DNA from: Bradyrhizobium sp. 195
Lineage (GTDB): Bacteria > Pseudomonadota > Alphaproteobacteria > Rhizobiales > Xanthobacteraceae
Assembly (NCBI RefSeq): GCF_023101665.1
Contig: NZ_CP082161.1
Location: 8,228,501-8,292,500, forward strand
Direction of reading: 5' to 3'
Length of the DNA: 64,000 nucleotides
The notes beneath the pieces are model-generated. The model was not told where the DNA came from. It searched no databases and saw nothing but the letters and a program-made list of their open reading frames with translations. Positions 8,939 to 18,531 of the stretch are shown here, one piece after another. Every line of letters starts with the position of its first letter. Positions within the stretch are counted from its first letter, which is position 1. Made by a program: the position numbers and the translations under genes.

Positions 8939-9014
8939 TGGTGCCGCAAGAGGGATTCGAACCCCCGACCCCGTCATTACGAATGACGTGCTCTACCAAC
9001 TGAGCTATTGCGGC
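8939..9014 (-). tRNA. tRNA-Thr (anticodon CGT)
   Basis: A complete cloverleaf on the minus strand. The acceptor stem GCCGCAA pairs with TTGCGGC, the discriminator is A, and CCA is encoded. The D arm is AGCTCAGTTGGTAGAGC, the anticodon stem CGTCA/TGACG has loop TTCGTAA, giving anticodon CGT for Thr codon ACG, and the T loop is GGTTCGAATCC-like. I see no integrated element next to it. Confidence 0.97.
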
Positions 9015-9114
9015 GAACCCTGCCGGGGCCAAGGCGAAGCCGGCCCCGATACGCGCGCTCCTGATATCGGGCATGGCCCGAATTGGCAAGGACAAGCCGG
9101 GTTCGAAATGCGGC

Positions 9115-10851
9115 TCACGCGCCCCAGCGGGACCAGAATCCGCGCCAACCCCCGGCCTGAGCCTTGGGTGTGCCGATTTGTTCCGTAAATTCATCGCTCG
9201 GACCCTCGTCGTCGATCCCGGGATCGTCGGGCGCCCGGACGATCGGGATGACCGCGGGTATCGGCGCTGCTGCGGGTTTACCGAGGTCAGCGCGGGCCCT
9301 GAACACCGGTGTTGCCGCTGGGGGCGTTGATTCGGCGGGCTCGGGGGCCGGTTGGACCGGTTCAGCAGGCGCGACTGCCGGCTCTTCTTTGGCAATCAGG
9401 GGTGAATTGTCCTGGGCGGCCGGCGCTGGAGCTGGAGCTGTCACCGTCGGTTCCACTTGGCTTTCGCTTGGGGCCGCCGTCACCCGCTTCGGCGGCGGGG
9501 CCGCCAGCATGGCCTCCTCGAAGGCGGAGGATTCGATCGTGGCGCCCCTGTCCGAAGGCAGGCTCGCGACCGGCGTCTGCCACTGGAACGCATCGAGCCG
9601 GCCGGTGACCGGAGAGACCGGGCGCCAGCGGTCGCTGACATAGCCGTCCGCAGTCCAGGCCGGATCGTGGCGGGCGCGGACCGCGCGCAAGGTCCAGGCG
9701 CGGGCGCGGCCGCCGTCGCCGTGCTCGGTGCGCTCGATCTCGGCCATGAGCAGCGCGACGCGCTGGGTCGGATCGCTGACGTACGGCGCGAGCACCTCGC
9801 GCGCGCGGGCGAACTCGGAGGCATCGATCGCGGCACGCGCGATCGCGAGCTGGCCTTCGATATGGCCGGCCCTGTCGGCAGGCGTCTTGGCCGCAAGCGT
9901 CTCGACGCGCTGCAAGCGGTGCCAGGCGGTATCGCCGAGCTTCACATGCGCATAGGCATCGGCGAGATCGGGATGCGGGTTGGCAAGCCAGGCGGCCTCG
10001 ACCAGCTTCATAGCACGGCGCACCTGATGCGCCTCGCTCTCGAATTTTGCGGCAAGCACCGCGGCCGGCACCAGGGTCGGCGCAAGCTTGATCGCTTCCA
10101 TCACACTCTCGCGCGCGACGTCGCGGTCCATGGTTTGCAGTTCCAGCGCCCGTGCCGTGAGCAGCACGCCGCGCTGGCGGCGATAGGCCGGCTTGTCGAT
10201 CAATCCTGCGGACAGATTCGAATCGAGAATCGCAAGCGCGCCGCTCCAGTCGCCGCGCGCGCAGCGGAAGCCGAGCACCGCCTGCGAGGCCCAGGTCGAG
10301 GACGGCGACAGCTTGATCGCTTCCTCCGCGATCATCACGGCGCCAACCGCATCGTCGGCGCGCTGCGCCTCGATGAACAGGCCGCGCAGGCCGAGCAGGC
10401 GCGTATCCTCGCGCTCGGCCATGGCGCGGAAAACGCGCTGCGCCTCGTCGCGATTGCCTTCGAGCTGCGCCGACTGCGCATGCAGCAGCAGCGCGAGCGG
10501 ATCATTCGGGGCATGCCGACGCGCCGCCACAGCGTGACGGCGCGCGAGCGCGGTGTCGCCATGACCGATCGCGAGCAGACCGTGGGTGATGGCCTGACGG
10601 CCGCGGGCGTGGCGCTTGTCGTGGCGGCGGCGGCGCATGCGGCCCGGCAATCGCCATGTCGCGGTCAGGATGCTCCAGAGCAGGACGATCGCAACGGCGA
10701 AGACGCCGAGAAGGAGCACGAACACCGGAATGGTCGGCGAGGCGCGCCAGCCGCCCCAGGTCATGACGACTTCGCCGGGCTGATCGGCAACCCAGGCCGC
10801 GCCGGCCGCCGCCAGCGCGATCAGGACGAGGAAGAGGACGATGCGAAGCAT
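9115..10851 (-). CDS. hemY: HemY-like membrane-anchored TPR protein
   Basis: A 578-residue protein of the HemY (HemY_N plus TPR) family, which accompanies heme biosynthesis genes in proteobacteria; its exact role is not settled and it is not the HemY protoporphyrinogen oxidase of Gram-positives. Two N-terminal membrane segments (LRIVLFLVLIALAAAGAAW and PVFVLLLGVFAVAIVLLW) are followed by a basic stretch (GRMRRRRHDKRHARGRQ) and about 350 residues of helical TPR-like repeats (ALARRHAVAARRHAPNDPLALLL). The last about 130 residues are Pro/Ala-rich and disordered-looking. It is the third gene of a hemD-mic60-hemY run, 36 bases after the mic60 homologue, so it is probably co-transcribed. Confidence 0.9.
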   Translation of the reverse strand: MLRIVLFLVLIALAAAGAAWVADQPGEVVMTWGGWRASPTIPVFVLLLGVFAVAIVLLWSILTATWRLPGRMRRRRHDKRHARGRQAITHGLLAIGHGDTALARRHAVAARRHAPNDPLALLLHAQSAQLEGNRDEAQRVFRAMAEREDTRLLGLRGLFIEAQRADDAVGAVMIAEEAIKLSPSSTWASQAVLGFRCARGDWSGALAILDSNLSAGLIDKPAYRRQRGVLLTARALELQTMDRDVARESVMEAIKLAPTLVPAAVLAAKFESEAHQVRRAMKLVEAAWLANPHPDLADAYAHVKLGDTAWHRLQRVETLAAKTPADRAGHIEGQLAIARAAIDASEFARAREVLAPYVSDPTQRVALLMAEIERTEHGDGGRARAWTLRAVRARHDPAWTADGYVSDRWRPVSPVTGRLDAFQWQTPVASLPSDRGATIESSAFEEAMLAAPPPKRVTAAPSESQVEPTVTAPAPAPAAQDNSPLIAKEEPAVAPAEPVQPAPEPAESTPPAATPVFRARADLGKPAAAPIPAVIPIVRAPDDPGIDDEGPSDEFTEQIGTPKAQAGGWRGFWSRWGA

Positions 10852-10887
10852 GGCGATCCCTATTACGCGCCGATTGTTGCGCGAATC

Positions 10888-12081
10888 TTACTGAGCAGAT
10901 TTGGCGAGATCCGCCATGGCATCGTCGGCGAATTTGCGGGAGGCGGCGAGCGCGGCGTCGCGGGCATCGGCCTTGTCGAGCCAGGCCTGTGCGGGCGCGC
11001 GATCGGCCTCCGGCAGCGTCTTGAGCTCGCGCCGCGCTTCCACGAAATCATTGCGGAGTGCCGCGGCCGTCACTCGCGTGACGATGGCGCCGCGATCGTT
11101 ACCGACGCCGTCGGTGCGCTCGATGCGCACGAGTTTTGAGGCTCCTGCTTGGAGACGCTCGACAATGCCCGTGCCGCCGGTCTGAACTTCCGCCGGCGGT
11201 GACAGTTTCGGCACGATGTTGAGGAGCTCGCGGCTCAGCGCGACCGGGGTCGGGATGCCCGACGATGCAAACGTATCGAGCGGCTTCAGCATGTCGGGCT
11301 TGGCGGCGAGCGAACGCGCCGCGGACAGCTGCGACTGATAGGGGTCGCCATGGCGAACGGCGACGTCGAGCAGGGCCGCCGCGACCACAAAGCGCAGCGG
11401 CTTGTCATCCTTCGCTTTTGCGTCGGCGATCTTCTCGCCCTGCTGCGCAAGCTCGGCACGTTCGGATTTGCTGGCGCGCTCGAGCTGCGCGATGCGATCG
11501 TTGAGAGCGGCGATATCGGGCGCAGAGGTACTCGGCGCGGATTTCGCATCGTTCAGCGCGTTCGCGGTCTTGTCGGACTGCGCGCGCAGATTGGCGACGT
11601 CGCTGCGCAAGCTGGTTGCGGACTTTTCCAGCGCGTCAATCCGCGCGGCCATGGCCGGATCGGCGACGGGCTTGCCGGCCCTGGCTTCGACCGCCGCAAC
11701 GCGGCCGCTCAGCGCATCGACCGCCGCGCTGGTGACTTGCGGGGTGGCCAGCGGCGCCTGCACGGCGGGCCAGCCCAGCATCCAGCCGACCGCGATCACG
11801 GCCGCCGCCGCAACGACGCCGGAGAACGGCGCAACGACCCAGGGCGAAATCGACGACGCGGGAGCCTGCGCTTCGATGCGTTCCGGCTCTGCGTCAACCT
11901 GGTCGGATTTGGCCTGCTCGGCCTCGGCGTGTTCCGGCGCCGGCTGAACCTCGGGCTCGACCGCCGCCTCCTGCGGCTGGGTCGAAACGTCGGTGGCTTC
12001 GAGGTCGATGGTGGGCGGCGTGCGCTTGGCACGACCACTGTCGGGCGCCAATCCTGCATCTTCAGGCTTGTCGTCGGCCAT
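10888..12081 (-). CDS. Mitofilin/Mic60-like inner-membrane protein
   Basis: A 397-residue protein of the alphaproteobacterial mitofilin (COG4223) group, homologous to the mitochondrial cristae organiser Mic60. Layout: an acidic Pro/Glu-rich cytoplasmic N-terminus (1-105), one transmembrane helix about 108-128 (FSGVVAAAAVIAVGWMLGW), then a periplasmic coiled coil rich in Ala/Asp/Lys (about 150-235, e.g. ARIDALEKSATSLRSDVANL) and a conserved C-terminal helical module (LARSAQ end). It lies between hemD and hemY, the gene order known for alphaMic60. The family is linked to shaping intracytoplasmic or inner membranes and contacts with the outer membrane. Assignment rests on architecture and synteny. 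Confidence 0.85.
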   Translation of the reverse strand: MADDKPEDAGLAPDSGRAKRTPPTIDLEATDVSTQPQEAAVEPEVQPAPEHAEAEQAKSDQVDAEPERIEAQAPASSISPWVVAPFSGVVAAAAVIAVGWMLGWPAVQAPLATPQVTSAAVDALSGRVAAVEARAGKPVADPAMAARIDALEKSATSLRSDVANLRAQSDKTANALNDAKSAPSTSAPDIAALNDRIAQLERASKSERAELAQQGEKIADAKAKDDKPLRFVVAAALLDVAVRHGDPYQSQLSAARSLAAKPDMLKPLDTFASSGIPTPVALSRELLNIVPKLSPPAEVQTGGTGIVERLQAGASKLVRIERTDGVGNDRGAIVTRVTAAALRNDFVEARRELKTLPEADRAPAQAWLDKADARDAALAASRKFADDAMADLAKSAQ

Positions 12082-12145
12082 CGTGACGGTTCCTCACACT
12101 TCCATACCAGGACGGACTCAATTGCGTCGGTTTCGGCTCGACCTC

Positions 12146-12892
12146 TTACGCCAAACGGGTGCGCAACGCACGCTCCAAGGTGGCAAATAGGGCACTTTCG
12201 TCCGGTGTCGCAGCGACCAGAACCTGCGACGCGCCGGCCTCGCGGAGCGCGCTTGCGACCGCCTCAGACAGGCAGCATTGGGGGATCGCCAGCGCCGAAA
12301 TTTCGACGCCTTCGTCCCGCGCCGCATCCAGGAACGCGCGGGCGCTGCGCCTGGAATAATGCAGCACCGCCTCGACCCCATGCGCGGCAAAGCCCTCGCA
12401 GACCTCGCGCGGCAGATGCTTGACCGGCGTCATGCGATAAGTCGTCCGCGTGACCACGGAAAAACCCTCCGCACCGAGCTCGCCGCCGAGGTCGTGCGAC
12501 AAATCCGCGCCCGCGAGGTACAGCAGCGTGTTCTTTTTCTTCAGCACCTTGTCGCGCGCACTCTGGATCACCTTGTCCCGCAAGGATGCGGCATCGCCGC
12601 CGGCGACGATCACCTCGGCAAAGCCGGCGTCGCGCGCCGCAGCAGCCGTGTGCTCGCCGACCGCAAACAGCGGCAGCTCCAGCAGGCCAAGGTCCCGCAA
12701 TTGTGGTGCGACGGCGCGGATCGCGTTGGCCGATGTGACGAGGATGGCGCCGTAGGGTGCTTCACTTTCGTCGCGAAAGGCGACCGGCTCGAACTTGAGC
12801 GCCGGCGCGAGCAGCACCGCATGCCCCCGCGCGCGCAGACTTTCCGCCGTCGCCTCATTGTCGGGATGCGGCCGTGTGACAAGAATGGACAT
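12146..12892 (-). CDS. hemD: Uroporphyrinogen-III synthase
   Basis: A 248-residue cytosolic enzyme that cyclises hydroxymethylbilane, inverting ring D, to uroporphyrinogen III in heme and cobalamin synthesis. It starts at ATG 12892 with MSILVTRPHPDNEATAESL, the usual TRP opening of HemD. The family is poorly conserved, but the two-domain pattern is visible: FAVGEHTAAAARDAGF near residue 90 (the GxxTAxxLxxxG motif) and a late SQVLVAATPDESALFATL. A longer frame upstream is not needed. It is the first gene of the hemD-mic60-hemY run and is divergent from tsaD, a widely conserved arrangement in Rhizobiales. Confidence 0.9.
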   Translation of the reverse strand: MSILVTRPHPDNEATAESLRARGHAVLLAPALKFEPVAFRDESEAPYGAILVTSANAIRAVAPQLRDLGLLELPLFAVGEHTAAAARDAGFAEVIVAGGDAASLRDKVIQSARDKVLKKKNTLLYLAGADLSHDLGGELGAEGFSVVTRTTYRMTPVKHLPREVCEGFAAHGVEAVLHYSRRSARAFLDAARDEGVEISALAIPQCCLSEAVASALREAGASQVLVAATPDESALFATLERALRTRLA

Positions 12893-13043
12893 CGCTGGTG
12901 TTCCCGAACCACTTGGCGGTGACGCATGACGAGGACGGCTTGCTTCGTGACGATTGCGCAATCTGGCCCCGGAATGCTACCGGACGTACCAGAACTCTGC
13001 TTTACGGATGAGCGCAAGGCGCAAATTGGATAACAATCCGCGA

Positions 13044-14117
13044 ATGCTGGTACTGGGCATCGAAACCACCTGCGACGAGACCGCCGCGGCGGTGATCGAG
13101 CGCGCGGACGACGGCGGCGGCAGGATCCTCTCCAACATCGTGCGGTCGCAGGTCGAGGAGCACGCCCGCTTCGGCGGCGTGGTGCCGGAGATTGCCGCCC
13201 GCGCCCATGTCGACCTGCTCGACGGCATTATCGATCGCGCCATGCGCGAGGCCGGCATCGGATTTGCCCAGCTCAACGGCGTCGCGGCCGCCGCGGGGCC
13301 GGGCCTGATCGGCGGCGTCATCGTCGGACTCACCACCGCGAAAGCGATCGCGATGGTGCACGACACGCCGCTGGTCGCGGTGAACCATCTGGAGGCGCAT
13401 GCGCTGACACCACGCCTCACCGACGGAATCGAGTTTCCCTATTGCCTGTTCCTTGCCTCCGGCGGCCACACCCAGATCGTCGCAGTCACCGGCGTCGGAC
13501 AATATGTGCGGCTCGGCACCACCGTCGACGACGCGATCGGCGAGGCCTTCGACAAGGTTGCGAAGATGCTGGGCCTGCCCTATCCCGGCGGCCCGCAGGT
13601 CGAGCGCGAGGCGGCGAGCGGCGATGCCACGCGCTTTGCGTTTCCGCGGCCGATGCAGGGACGCCCTGACGCCAATTTCTCGCTGTCGGGATTGAAGACG
13701 GCGGTGCGCAGCGAAGCGAGCCGGCTCGCTGAGATCACGCCGCAGGACATCAGCGATCTTTGCGCGAGTTTTCAGGCCGCCGTGCTCGATTCGACCGCCG
13801 ATCGTTTGAGCGTCGGTCTCAGGCTTTTCCGCGAGCAGTTCGGCGCGCCCCGCGCCCTGGTCGCGGCCGGCGGTGTCGCCGCCAATCAGGCGATCCGCGG
13901 CGCCCTCGATGAGGTTGCGAGGCAAGCCGGGACGCAATTGATCATGCCGCCGCCGGCGCTCTGCACCGACAACGGCGCGATGATCGCCTGGGCCGGCGCC
14001 GAGCGCCTCGCGCTCGGCATGACCGACACGATGGAAGCCGAGCCGCGAGCGCGGTGGCTGCTCGATGCGAACGCAACAGCGCCGGCAGGCTACGGCAAGA
14101 CACGGGCGGGATACTAG
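13044..14117 (+). CDS. tsaD: tRNA N6-adenosine threonylcarbamoyltransferase
   Basis: A 357-residue cytosolic enzyme of the Kae1/TsaD family. It transfers the threonylcarbamoyl group to A37 of ANN-decoding tRNAs to make t6A, working with TsaB, TsaE and TsaC. Diagnostic features: N-terminal [17 protein letters not shown], the metal-binding HxxxH as [20 protein letters not shown], and SGLKTAVR. I placed the start at ATG 13044, which gives the normal family N-terminus; ATG 13008 is possible, and neither has a strong Shine-Dalgarno sequence. gpsA follows after two bases, so the two are probably translationally coupled. Confidence 0.95.
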   Translation: MLVLGIETTCDETAAAVIERADDGGGRILSNIVRSQVEEHARFGGVVPEIAARAHVDLLDGIIDRAMREAGIGFAQLNGVAAAAGPGLIGGVIVGLTTAKAIAMVHDTPLVAVNHLEAHALTPRLTDGIEFPYCLFLASGGHTQIVAVTGVGQYVRLGTTVDDAIGEAFDKVAKMLGLPYPGGPQVEREAASGDATRFAFPRPMQGRPDANFSLSGLKTAVRSEASRLAEITPQDISDLCASFQAAVLDSTADRLSVGLRLFREQFGAPRALVAAGGVAANQAIRGALDEVARQAGTQLIMPPPALCTDNGAMIAWAGAERLALGMTDTMEAEPRARWLLDANATAPAGYGKTRAGY

Positions 14118-14119
14118 CG

Positions 14120-15100
14120 ATGTCAGCGTTCCAAACCGTCGCGGTGATCGGCGCGGGCGCCTGGGGCACGGCGCTGGCGACTGTCGCAGCACGGGCGGGG
14201 CGCACCGTGACATTGTGGGCACGGAATGCCGAGCATGCCGCGCGGATTGCCTCGACCCGCGACAACCCGCGGCTCCCCGGTGTACAGATCGCTCCGGAGA
14301 TCGTCGTCACAAACGATCTGGCGCTCGCCGCGCGCGCGGACATGCTGATGATCGCAACACCGGCGCAGCATGTCCGCGGCGCGGTCAACATGCTGGCGTC
14401 GCATCTGCCAAGGCCGGCACCGATCATTGCCTGCGCCAAGGGCATCGAGCACGGCACCCACAAATTCATGACCGACGTGATCGCGGAAGCCGCGCCCCAC
14501 GCCAAGCCGGCCATTCTGTCGGGCCCGAGCTTTGCCGACGATGTCGCGCGCAGCCTGCCGACGGCGGTGACGCTGGCGGCAGGCGATGAGACCCTGGCAA
14601 GCGCGCTCGTGCAGGCGCTGGGCTCGCCGACGTTCCGTCCCTATCATTCCACCGACATTCGTGGCGTCGAGATCGGCGGAGCGGCCAAGAACGTGCTGGC
14701 GATCGCGGTCGGCATCGCGGTCGGGCGCAAGCTCGGCGCGTCTGCCCAGGCTGCGCTGACGACCCGCGGCTTTGCCGAGCTCACGCGTCTCGGCCGCGCG
14801 ATGGGCGCGCGTGGCGAGACGCTCACGGGCCTGTCCGGCCTCGGCGATCTCATTCTGACCTGCTCGAGCCCGCAATCACGCAACTTCGCCCTTGGCCTCG
14901 CACTCGGCCGCGGCGAGCAGCCGCCTGCCGGCAAGCTTGCCGAAGGCGAATTCACCGCACCGGTGCTGATCGAACTCGCAGCTTCGCAAAACATCGAGAT
15001 GCCAGTATCGCAAGCGGTCGCGTCGATCCTGAACGGCCGGAGCACGATCGACGCCGCAATCTCGGGACTATTGACGCGCCCCTTCAAGGCAGAGGAATGA
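14120..15100 (+). CDS. gpsA: Glycerol-3-phosphate dehydrogenase [NAD(P)+]
   Basis: A 326-residue cytosolic enzyme that reduces dihydroxyacetone phosphate to sn-glycerol 3-phosphate for phospholipid synthesis. The N-terminal Rossmann motif is [12 protein letters not shown]. Further signatures are [34 protein letters not shown], the catalytic Lys region [22 protein letters not shown], and [19 protein letters not shown]. Length and motif spacing are normal. It starts two bases after the tsaD stop, and its stop overlaps the start of the EVE gene by four bases (ATGA), making a tight three-gene operon. Confidence 0.95.
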   Translation: MSAFQTVAVIGAGAWGTALATVAARAGRTVTLWARNAEHAARIASTRDNPRLPGVQIAPEIVVTNDLALAARADMLMIATPAQHVRGAVNMLASHLPRPAPIIACAKGIEHGTHKFMTDVIAEAAPHAKPAILSGPSFADDVARSLPTAVTLAAGDETLASALVQALGSPTFRPYHSTDIRGVEIGGAAKNVLAIAVGIAVGRKLGASAQAALTTRGFAELTRLGRAMGARGETLTGLSGLGDLILTCSSPQSRNFALGLALGRGEQPPAGKLAEGEFTAPVLIELAASQNIEMPVSQAVASILNGRSTIDAAISGLLTRPFKAEE

Positions 15101-15516
15101 GCATGGCGTACTGGCTGGTGAAATCCGAACCATCGGTGTGGTCCTGGGACCAGCAGGTGGCGAAGGGCGCCAAGGGCGAGGCCTGGACCGGTGTGCGCAA
15201 TTACACCGCGCGCCAGAACCTCGTCGCGATGAAGAAGGGCGACAAGGCGTTCTTCTATCATTCCAACGAGGGCAAGGAGATCGTCGGCATCGCTGAGATC
15301 ATCAAGGAAGCCTATCCGGACCCAACCGACAAGACCGAGAAATTCGTCTGCGTCGATATCAAGGCCGACAAGCCGCTGAAGAATCCGGTGACGATGGCGG
15401 CAATCAAGGCCGAGAAGAAGCTCGCCGACATGGCGCTGGTGAAATATTCGCGCCTCTCGGTGCAGCCGGTGACGGCGGAGGAGTGGAAGCTCGTCTGCAA
15501 GATGGGTGGGATGTAG
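15097..15516 (+). CDS. EVE domain protein
   Basis: A 139-residue protein made almost wholly of one EVE domain, a PUA-like fold. The signatures are [16 protein letters not shown] at the start, [18 protein letters not shown], and [10 protein letters not shown] domains in stand-alone proteins are thought to bind modified nucleotides in DNA or RNA. The gene shares the ATGA overlap with gpsA and is probably the last gene of the tsaD-gpsA operon; this synteny with a tRNA-modification gene is common in alphaproteobacteria. The ligand cannot be read from the sequence. Confidence 0.9.
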   Translation: MSMAYWLVKSEPSVWSWDQQVAKGAKGEAWTGVRNYTARQNLVAMKKGDKAFFYHSNEGKEIVGIAEIIKEAYPDPTDKTEKFVCVDIKADKPLKNPVTMAAIKAEKKLADMALVKYSRLSVQPVTAEEWKLVCKMGGM

Positions 15517-15524
15517 TAGCTGCC

Positions 15525-15607
15525 GTAGCCCGGATGGAGCGAAGCGAAATCCGGGAAACTCTCCATGTGGCACGATCCCGGATTACGCTTCGCTCCGTCC
15601 GGGCTAC
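15525..15607. repeat. Dispersed palindromic repeat, family A, copy 2
   Basis: Inverted repeat opening GTAGCCCGGATGGAGCGAAG and closing CTTCGCTCCGTCCGGGCTAC. It is nearly identical in its arms to the copy at 3768-3851 but has a different loop. It sits between two convergent genes. Confidence 0.85.
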
Positions 15608-15618
15608 GATGCCCAGGC

Positions 15619-16698
15619 CTATGCCTCCGGCAACCCAAACACCTCACATGGTGCGGCAATGCCACGCAGTGAATGCGATCCGAGCGCGACCAGCGGCATG
15701 TCCGTCTCCGCGGCCAGCGCGCCTGACACCAGTACGGCCTTGCCGAGCGGCTTGCACAATCCTTCGAGGCGGCTGGCGAGATTGACGGCGGGACCGATCG
15801 CCGTGAAATCGAGCCGGTTGGCCGCGCCGATATTGCCCCAGAGCATCTCACCAAGATGAAGCGCGGCCCCGAACGCCAGCGGCGGCAGGCCCTTGCCGCT
15901 GCGCTCCGCGTTGAGATAGGCCATGCCCGCCTCGGCTGCGCCTGCAGCACGCAAAGCTGCCTCGCAGGCGTGTCGCGGCGACGCCTCGACCACCGGAAAG
16001 ATCGCGAGCACGCCGTCGCCGATGAATTTCAGCACCTCGCCGCCGAAGGCGTGGACGGCGCCGGCGATGCGATCGAACCAGGCGTCGAGCGCCGCGATGA
16101 CCTCTCCAGGCGGCGAGGCCTCCGACAGGATCGTGAAATTGCGCAGGTCCGCATAGAGCAGCGCGGCCTGAATGGTCTCGCCGAGATCGCGCCGCAACGG
16201 CGCCGCCAGCACCCGCTCCGCGCTGCGCTTGCCGAGATAGGCATCCAGCGTTGCCCGCAAGGTGGCGCGCGCGGCGAGCACGGCGAGGGGCGTCGCGGCA
16301 AAACGCGCGGCCTGGCGCAATTGCCCGATTTCTTCCGCAGTGAACGGACGCGGCGCGATCCAGCCCAGCAGCGGCCCGTCTTGCCGTCCGACGATGTCTT
16401 CGTGCACCTCGCCGCGCGCGATGTCGCGCAACCAGCGGCGACCGGCATCGTTCGGCGGATCCGGTGCGAGGCCGCCAGGCGCGAAGCCGAGTGCTTCGAT
16501 CACCTGGCCGCTGTCGGCACGCCACAGCCAAGTCCGCTTCGCGATCAGCGGATGAGGCACCTCCAGCGTCAGGGCGCCCGCCGCGAGCGGCACGCCGTCG
16601 GCGACCAGACGGGCACCGAGTTCCGCGAGCAGGCGATCAGCTCCGGCACTATCCGAGGCGGCATCGACGAGCCAAGCGAGGGTCGGGGAGAGCTGCAT
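15619..16698 (-). CDS. Class III adenylate/guanylate cyclase
   Basis: A 359-residue protein with a C-terminal class III nucleotide cyclase domain (about 165-340). Visible motifs are LLYADLRNFTILSE, with the first metal-binding Asp, GEVLKFIGDGVLAIF, with the second, and the nucleotide/transition-state segment NRLDFTAIGPAVNLASRLEG. The N-terminal half (about 1-160) is soluble and unassigned; it resembles the uncharacterised sensory N-terminal part seen in other rhizobial cyclases. No transmembrane segment is present, so it should act in the cytosol. I used ATG 16698 (MQLSPTLAWLVDAA); the longer frame upstream is Arg/Ser-rich and unlikely. Substrate (ATP or GTP) is not certain, though ATP is more usual. 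Confidence 0.85.
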   Translation of the reverse strand: MQLSPTLAWLVDAASDSAGADRLLAELGARLVADGVPLAAGALTLEVPHPLIAKRTWLWRADSGQVIEALGFAPGGLAPDPPNDAGRRWLRDIARGEVHEDIVGRQDGPLLGWIAPRPFTAEEIGQLRQAARFAATPLAVLAARATLRATLDAYLGKRSAERVLAAPLRRDLGETIQAALLYADLRNFTILSEASPPGEVIAALDAWFDRIAGAVHAFGGEVLKFIGDGVLAIFPVVEASPRHACEAALRAAGAAEAGMAYLNAERSGKGLPPLAFGAALHLGEMLWGNIGAANRLDFTAIGPAVNLASRLEGLCKPLGKAVLVSGALAAETDMPLVALGSHSLRGIAAPCEVFGLPEA

Positions 16699-16799
16699 GG
16701 TTCGATCATGACGACGGCGGGCCGGGTTTGTCACGGGCAATCCTTGACGAGCCGCTTTGGCGCCGCCATGTGCCAGTGTTAGCGAAGGGATGATCCCCG

Positions 16800-17255
16800 A
16801 TGACCGAACCGTTCGTCGTGCGACGCGAGACCCAGATCCCAGCTCCACGCGCCACCGTTTTCGCTTACCTGACCGACCCCGAGAAGATCTTGAGCTGGAT
16901 GGGCTCGGATGTGACCACCGAGCCACATCCCGGCGGGCTCTATCTGCTCAAGGGTGTGGGCCCGCGCGGCGGCGTCGCTCGCGGAGCCTTTCGTGAGGTC
17001 GTGCCGGTGCACCGCCTTGCCTACACGTTCGGCTGGGACGGCGGCCAGGAAGTGCCGCCAGGCTCGAGCCTGATCGAGATTGATCTGATCGAACGCGATG
17101 GCGGCACGCTGCTGCGCATGACCCATAGCGGCCTGCCGACCGCAGAACAGGCCGCCGCGCACGCGACGGGCTGGGCGCATTATCTGGAGCGGCTCACGAT
17201 CGCAGCGGCTGGCAACGATCCCGGTCCGGATAAGGGAGTCTCGGGCGAGTCGTAG
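16800..17255 (+). CDS. SRPBCC (AHSA1-like) family protein
   Basis: A 151-residue protein of the START/Bet v 1-like SRPBCC superfamily, AHSA1/COG3832 type. The opening VRRETQIPAPRATVFAYLTDP is the classical first strand and helix of these proteins, WMGSDVTTEPHPGGLYLL follows, and a C-terminal helix (HATGWAHYLERLTIAAAG) closes the hydrophobic cavity. Members bind hydrophobic ligands or act as small accessory proteins, often paired with an ArsR regulator, but none is adjacent here. It reads away from the cyclase gene with a gap of about 100 bases. Confidence 0.85.
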   Translation: MTEPFVVRRETQIPAPRATVFAYLTDPEKILSWMGSDVTTEPHPGGLYLLKGVGPRGGVARGAFREVVPVHRLAYTFGWDGGQEVPPGSSLIEIDLIERDGGTLLRMTHSGLPTAEQAAAHATGWAHYLERLTIAAAGNDPGPDKGVSGES

Positions 17256-17260
17256 CTCTT

Positions 17261-17351
17261 GTAGGGTGGGCAAAGCGCAGCGTGCCCACGCATTTTTCGC
17301 GATCGAGAGAGATGGTGGGCACGGGCGCAAGGGCGCCTTTGCCCACCCTAC
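17261..17351. repeat. Dispersed palindromic repeat, family B
   Basis: Inverted repeat with arms GTAGGGTGGGCAAAG and CTTTGCCCACCCTAC-type closing sequence, plus internal GTGCCCACG / GGTGGGCAC pairing. It is located between the SRPBCC gene and the convergent topoisomerase gene. This arm is of a type I associate with other Bradyrhizobium intergenic repeats (from memory). Confidence 0.8.
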
Positions 17352-17361
17352 GGCAGTGTCG

Positions 17362-18531
17362 CTACACCGCGGCGGTCGCGACTACCTGCGCCAGAAGCTG
17401 CTCGCGTCGCGCCTGCGAGCGCTGGCCCTTCATGGTCGCGGCAAAGCGTTCGAGGATGCCCTCCTCGAACGCGGTGACGATGGTGTCGTGAACGTAGCTC
17501 TTGCGGCAGATCGCCGGCGTGTTCGAGAGCTTGTCCGCAGCGGAGCGGATCGCGTCCAGCACCTGCTTCTTGCGGCCACGCTGGCTGGTCGCCGGCGTGA
17601 TCCGCGACAAGGATTCCACGACGACGGCAGACGCCATCAGCGTACGAAAGTCCTTCAACGAGATCTTGATGCCGGCGATTTCCCGCAAGAACGCGTTCAC
17701 CTGCGTGGTGCTGACCGCACGTACGATGCCGTAGGCATCGCGATACTGGAACATGCGCTTGCCCGGGACGCCCTGCAAAATGCCGATGGCGCGCACCAGC
17801 TTGGCGGCGTCGCACTCCTTGCGCACCGCCTTGCCGCCCTTGGCCTTGAAGGTCAGCACGAAGCAATCGTCTTCCAGCGTCACGTTGGACTTCAGCAGCG
17901 TGGTGGCGCCGCGAGTGCCGTTGAGGCGGGCATAGGATTCATTGCCGGGGCGGATCGCGGTGCGCGCGATCAGCTCGATCACGGCCGAGAGCGCAAATTC
18001 ACGCGTCGGCTCGTCGCCCGACAGGAACGCCGAGACCTTGCGCCGGATCTTTGGCAGCGCGCCGACGAGCTTTTCCAGGCGATGCGCCTTGCGATGCTCG
18101 CGGACCTTCTCCCAATCGGCGTGATAGCGATATTGCAGCCGGCCCGCGGCATCGCGTCCGACGGCCTGGAGATGCGAGCTCGGATCGGCGGAATAGCGGA
18201 CCTCACGATAGGCCGGCGGCACCGCCATGGCGTGCAGCCGCCGGATGGTGCGTGCGTCGCGGATGTGTGCGCCGTTCGGGCGGACGAAGGAATAGCCCTT
18301 GCCGCGCTTAATGCGGCGGATGGTCAGCTCGTTCTGGTCGCCGAGGCGCAGGCCCAGCTCCTTGGCGAGCGCCTCGACCGTCGCCGCAGGCGCCGTGTCG
18401 AAGACCTTCTTCGGGCTGGGACGCCTGAAAGAGGCCGGTTTCGGCCATTGTCCGAGAGCTTTGGCCAGTGCAATAGCCGCGGGATCGGCTGAAGCGGGCC
18501 GTATCGTCCCGAGATTCTGCTGATCCATCAT
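17362..18531 (-). CDS. DNA topoisomerase IB (poxvirus-type)
   Basis: A 389-residue type IB topoisomerase related to the vaccinia enzyme. It relaxes supercoils by a transient 3'-phosphotyrosyl link. The N-terminal DNA-binding domain carries YSFVRPNGAHIRDARTIRRL and LQYRYHADWEKVREHRKAHR. The catalytic domain has the tyrosine-recombinase-like Arg in IARTAIRPGNESYARLNGTR, then ISLKDFRTLMAS and the active-site region NTPAICRKSYVHDTIV, with Tyr as nucleophile. Bacterial members are sporadic but common in rhizobia. It starts with two adjacent ATG codons at 18531. The gene stands alone between a palindromic repeat and a long leader region. Confidence 0.92.
   Translation of the reverse strand: MMDQQNLGTIRPASADPAAIALAKALGQWPKPASFRRPSPKKVFDTAPAATVEALAKELGLRLGDQNELTIRRIKRGKGYSFVRPNGAHIRDARTIRRLHAMAVPPAYREVRYSADPSSHLQAVGRDAAGRLQYRYHADWEKVREHRKAHRLEKLVGALPKIRRKVSAFLSGDEPTREFALSAVIELIARTAIRPGNESYARLNGTRGATTLLKSNVTLEDDCFVLTFKAKGGKAVRKECDAAKLVRAIGILQGVPGKRMFQYRDAYGIVRAVSTTQVNAFLREIAGIKISLKDFRTLMASAVVVESLSRITPATSQRGRKKQVLDAIRSAADKLSNTPAICRKSYVHDTIVTAFEEGILERFAATMKGQRSQARREQLLAQVVATAAV

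Noticed and set aside
8939..9014. tRNA-Thr as an attachment site for an island
   Set aside because: The genes on both sides are core, and no integrase or repeated tRNA end was seen.
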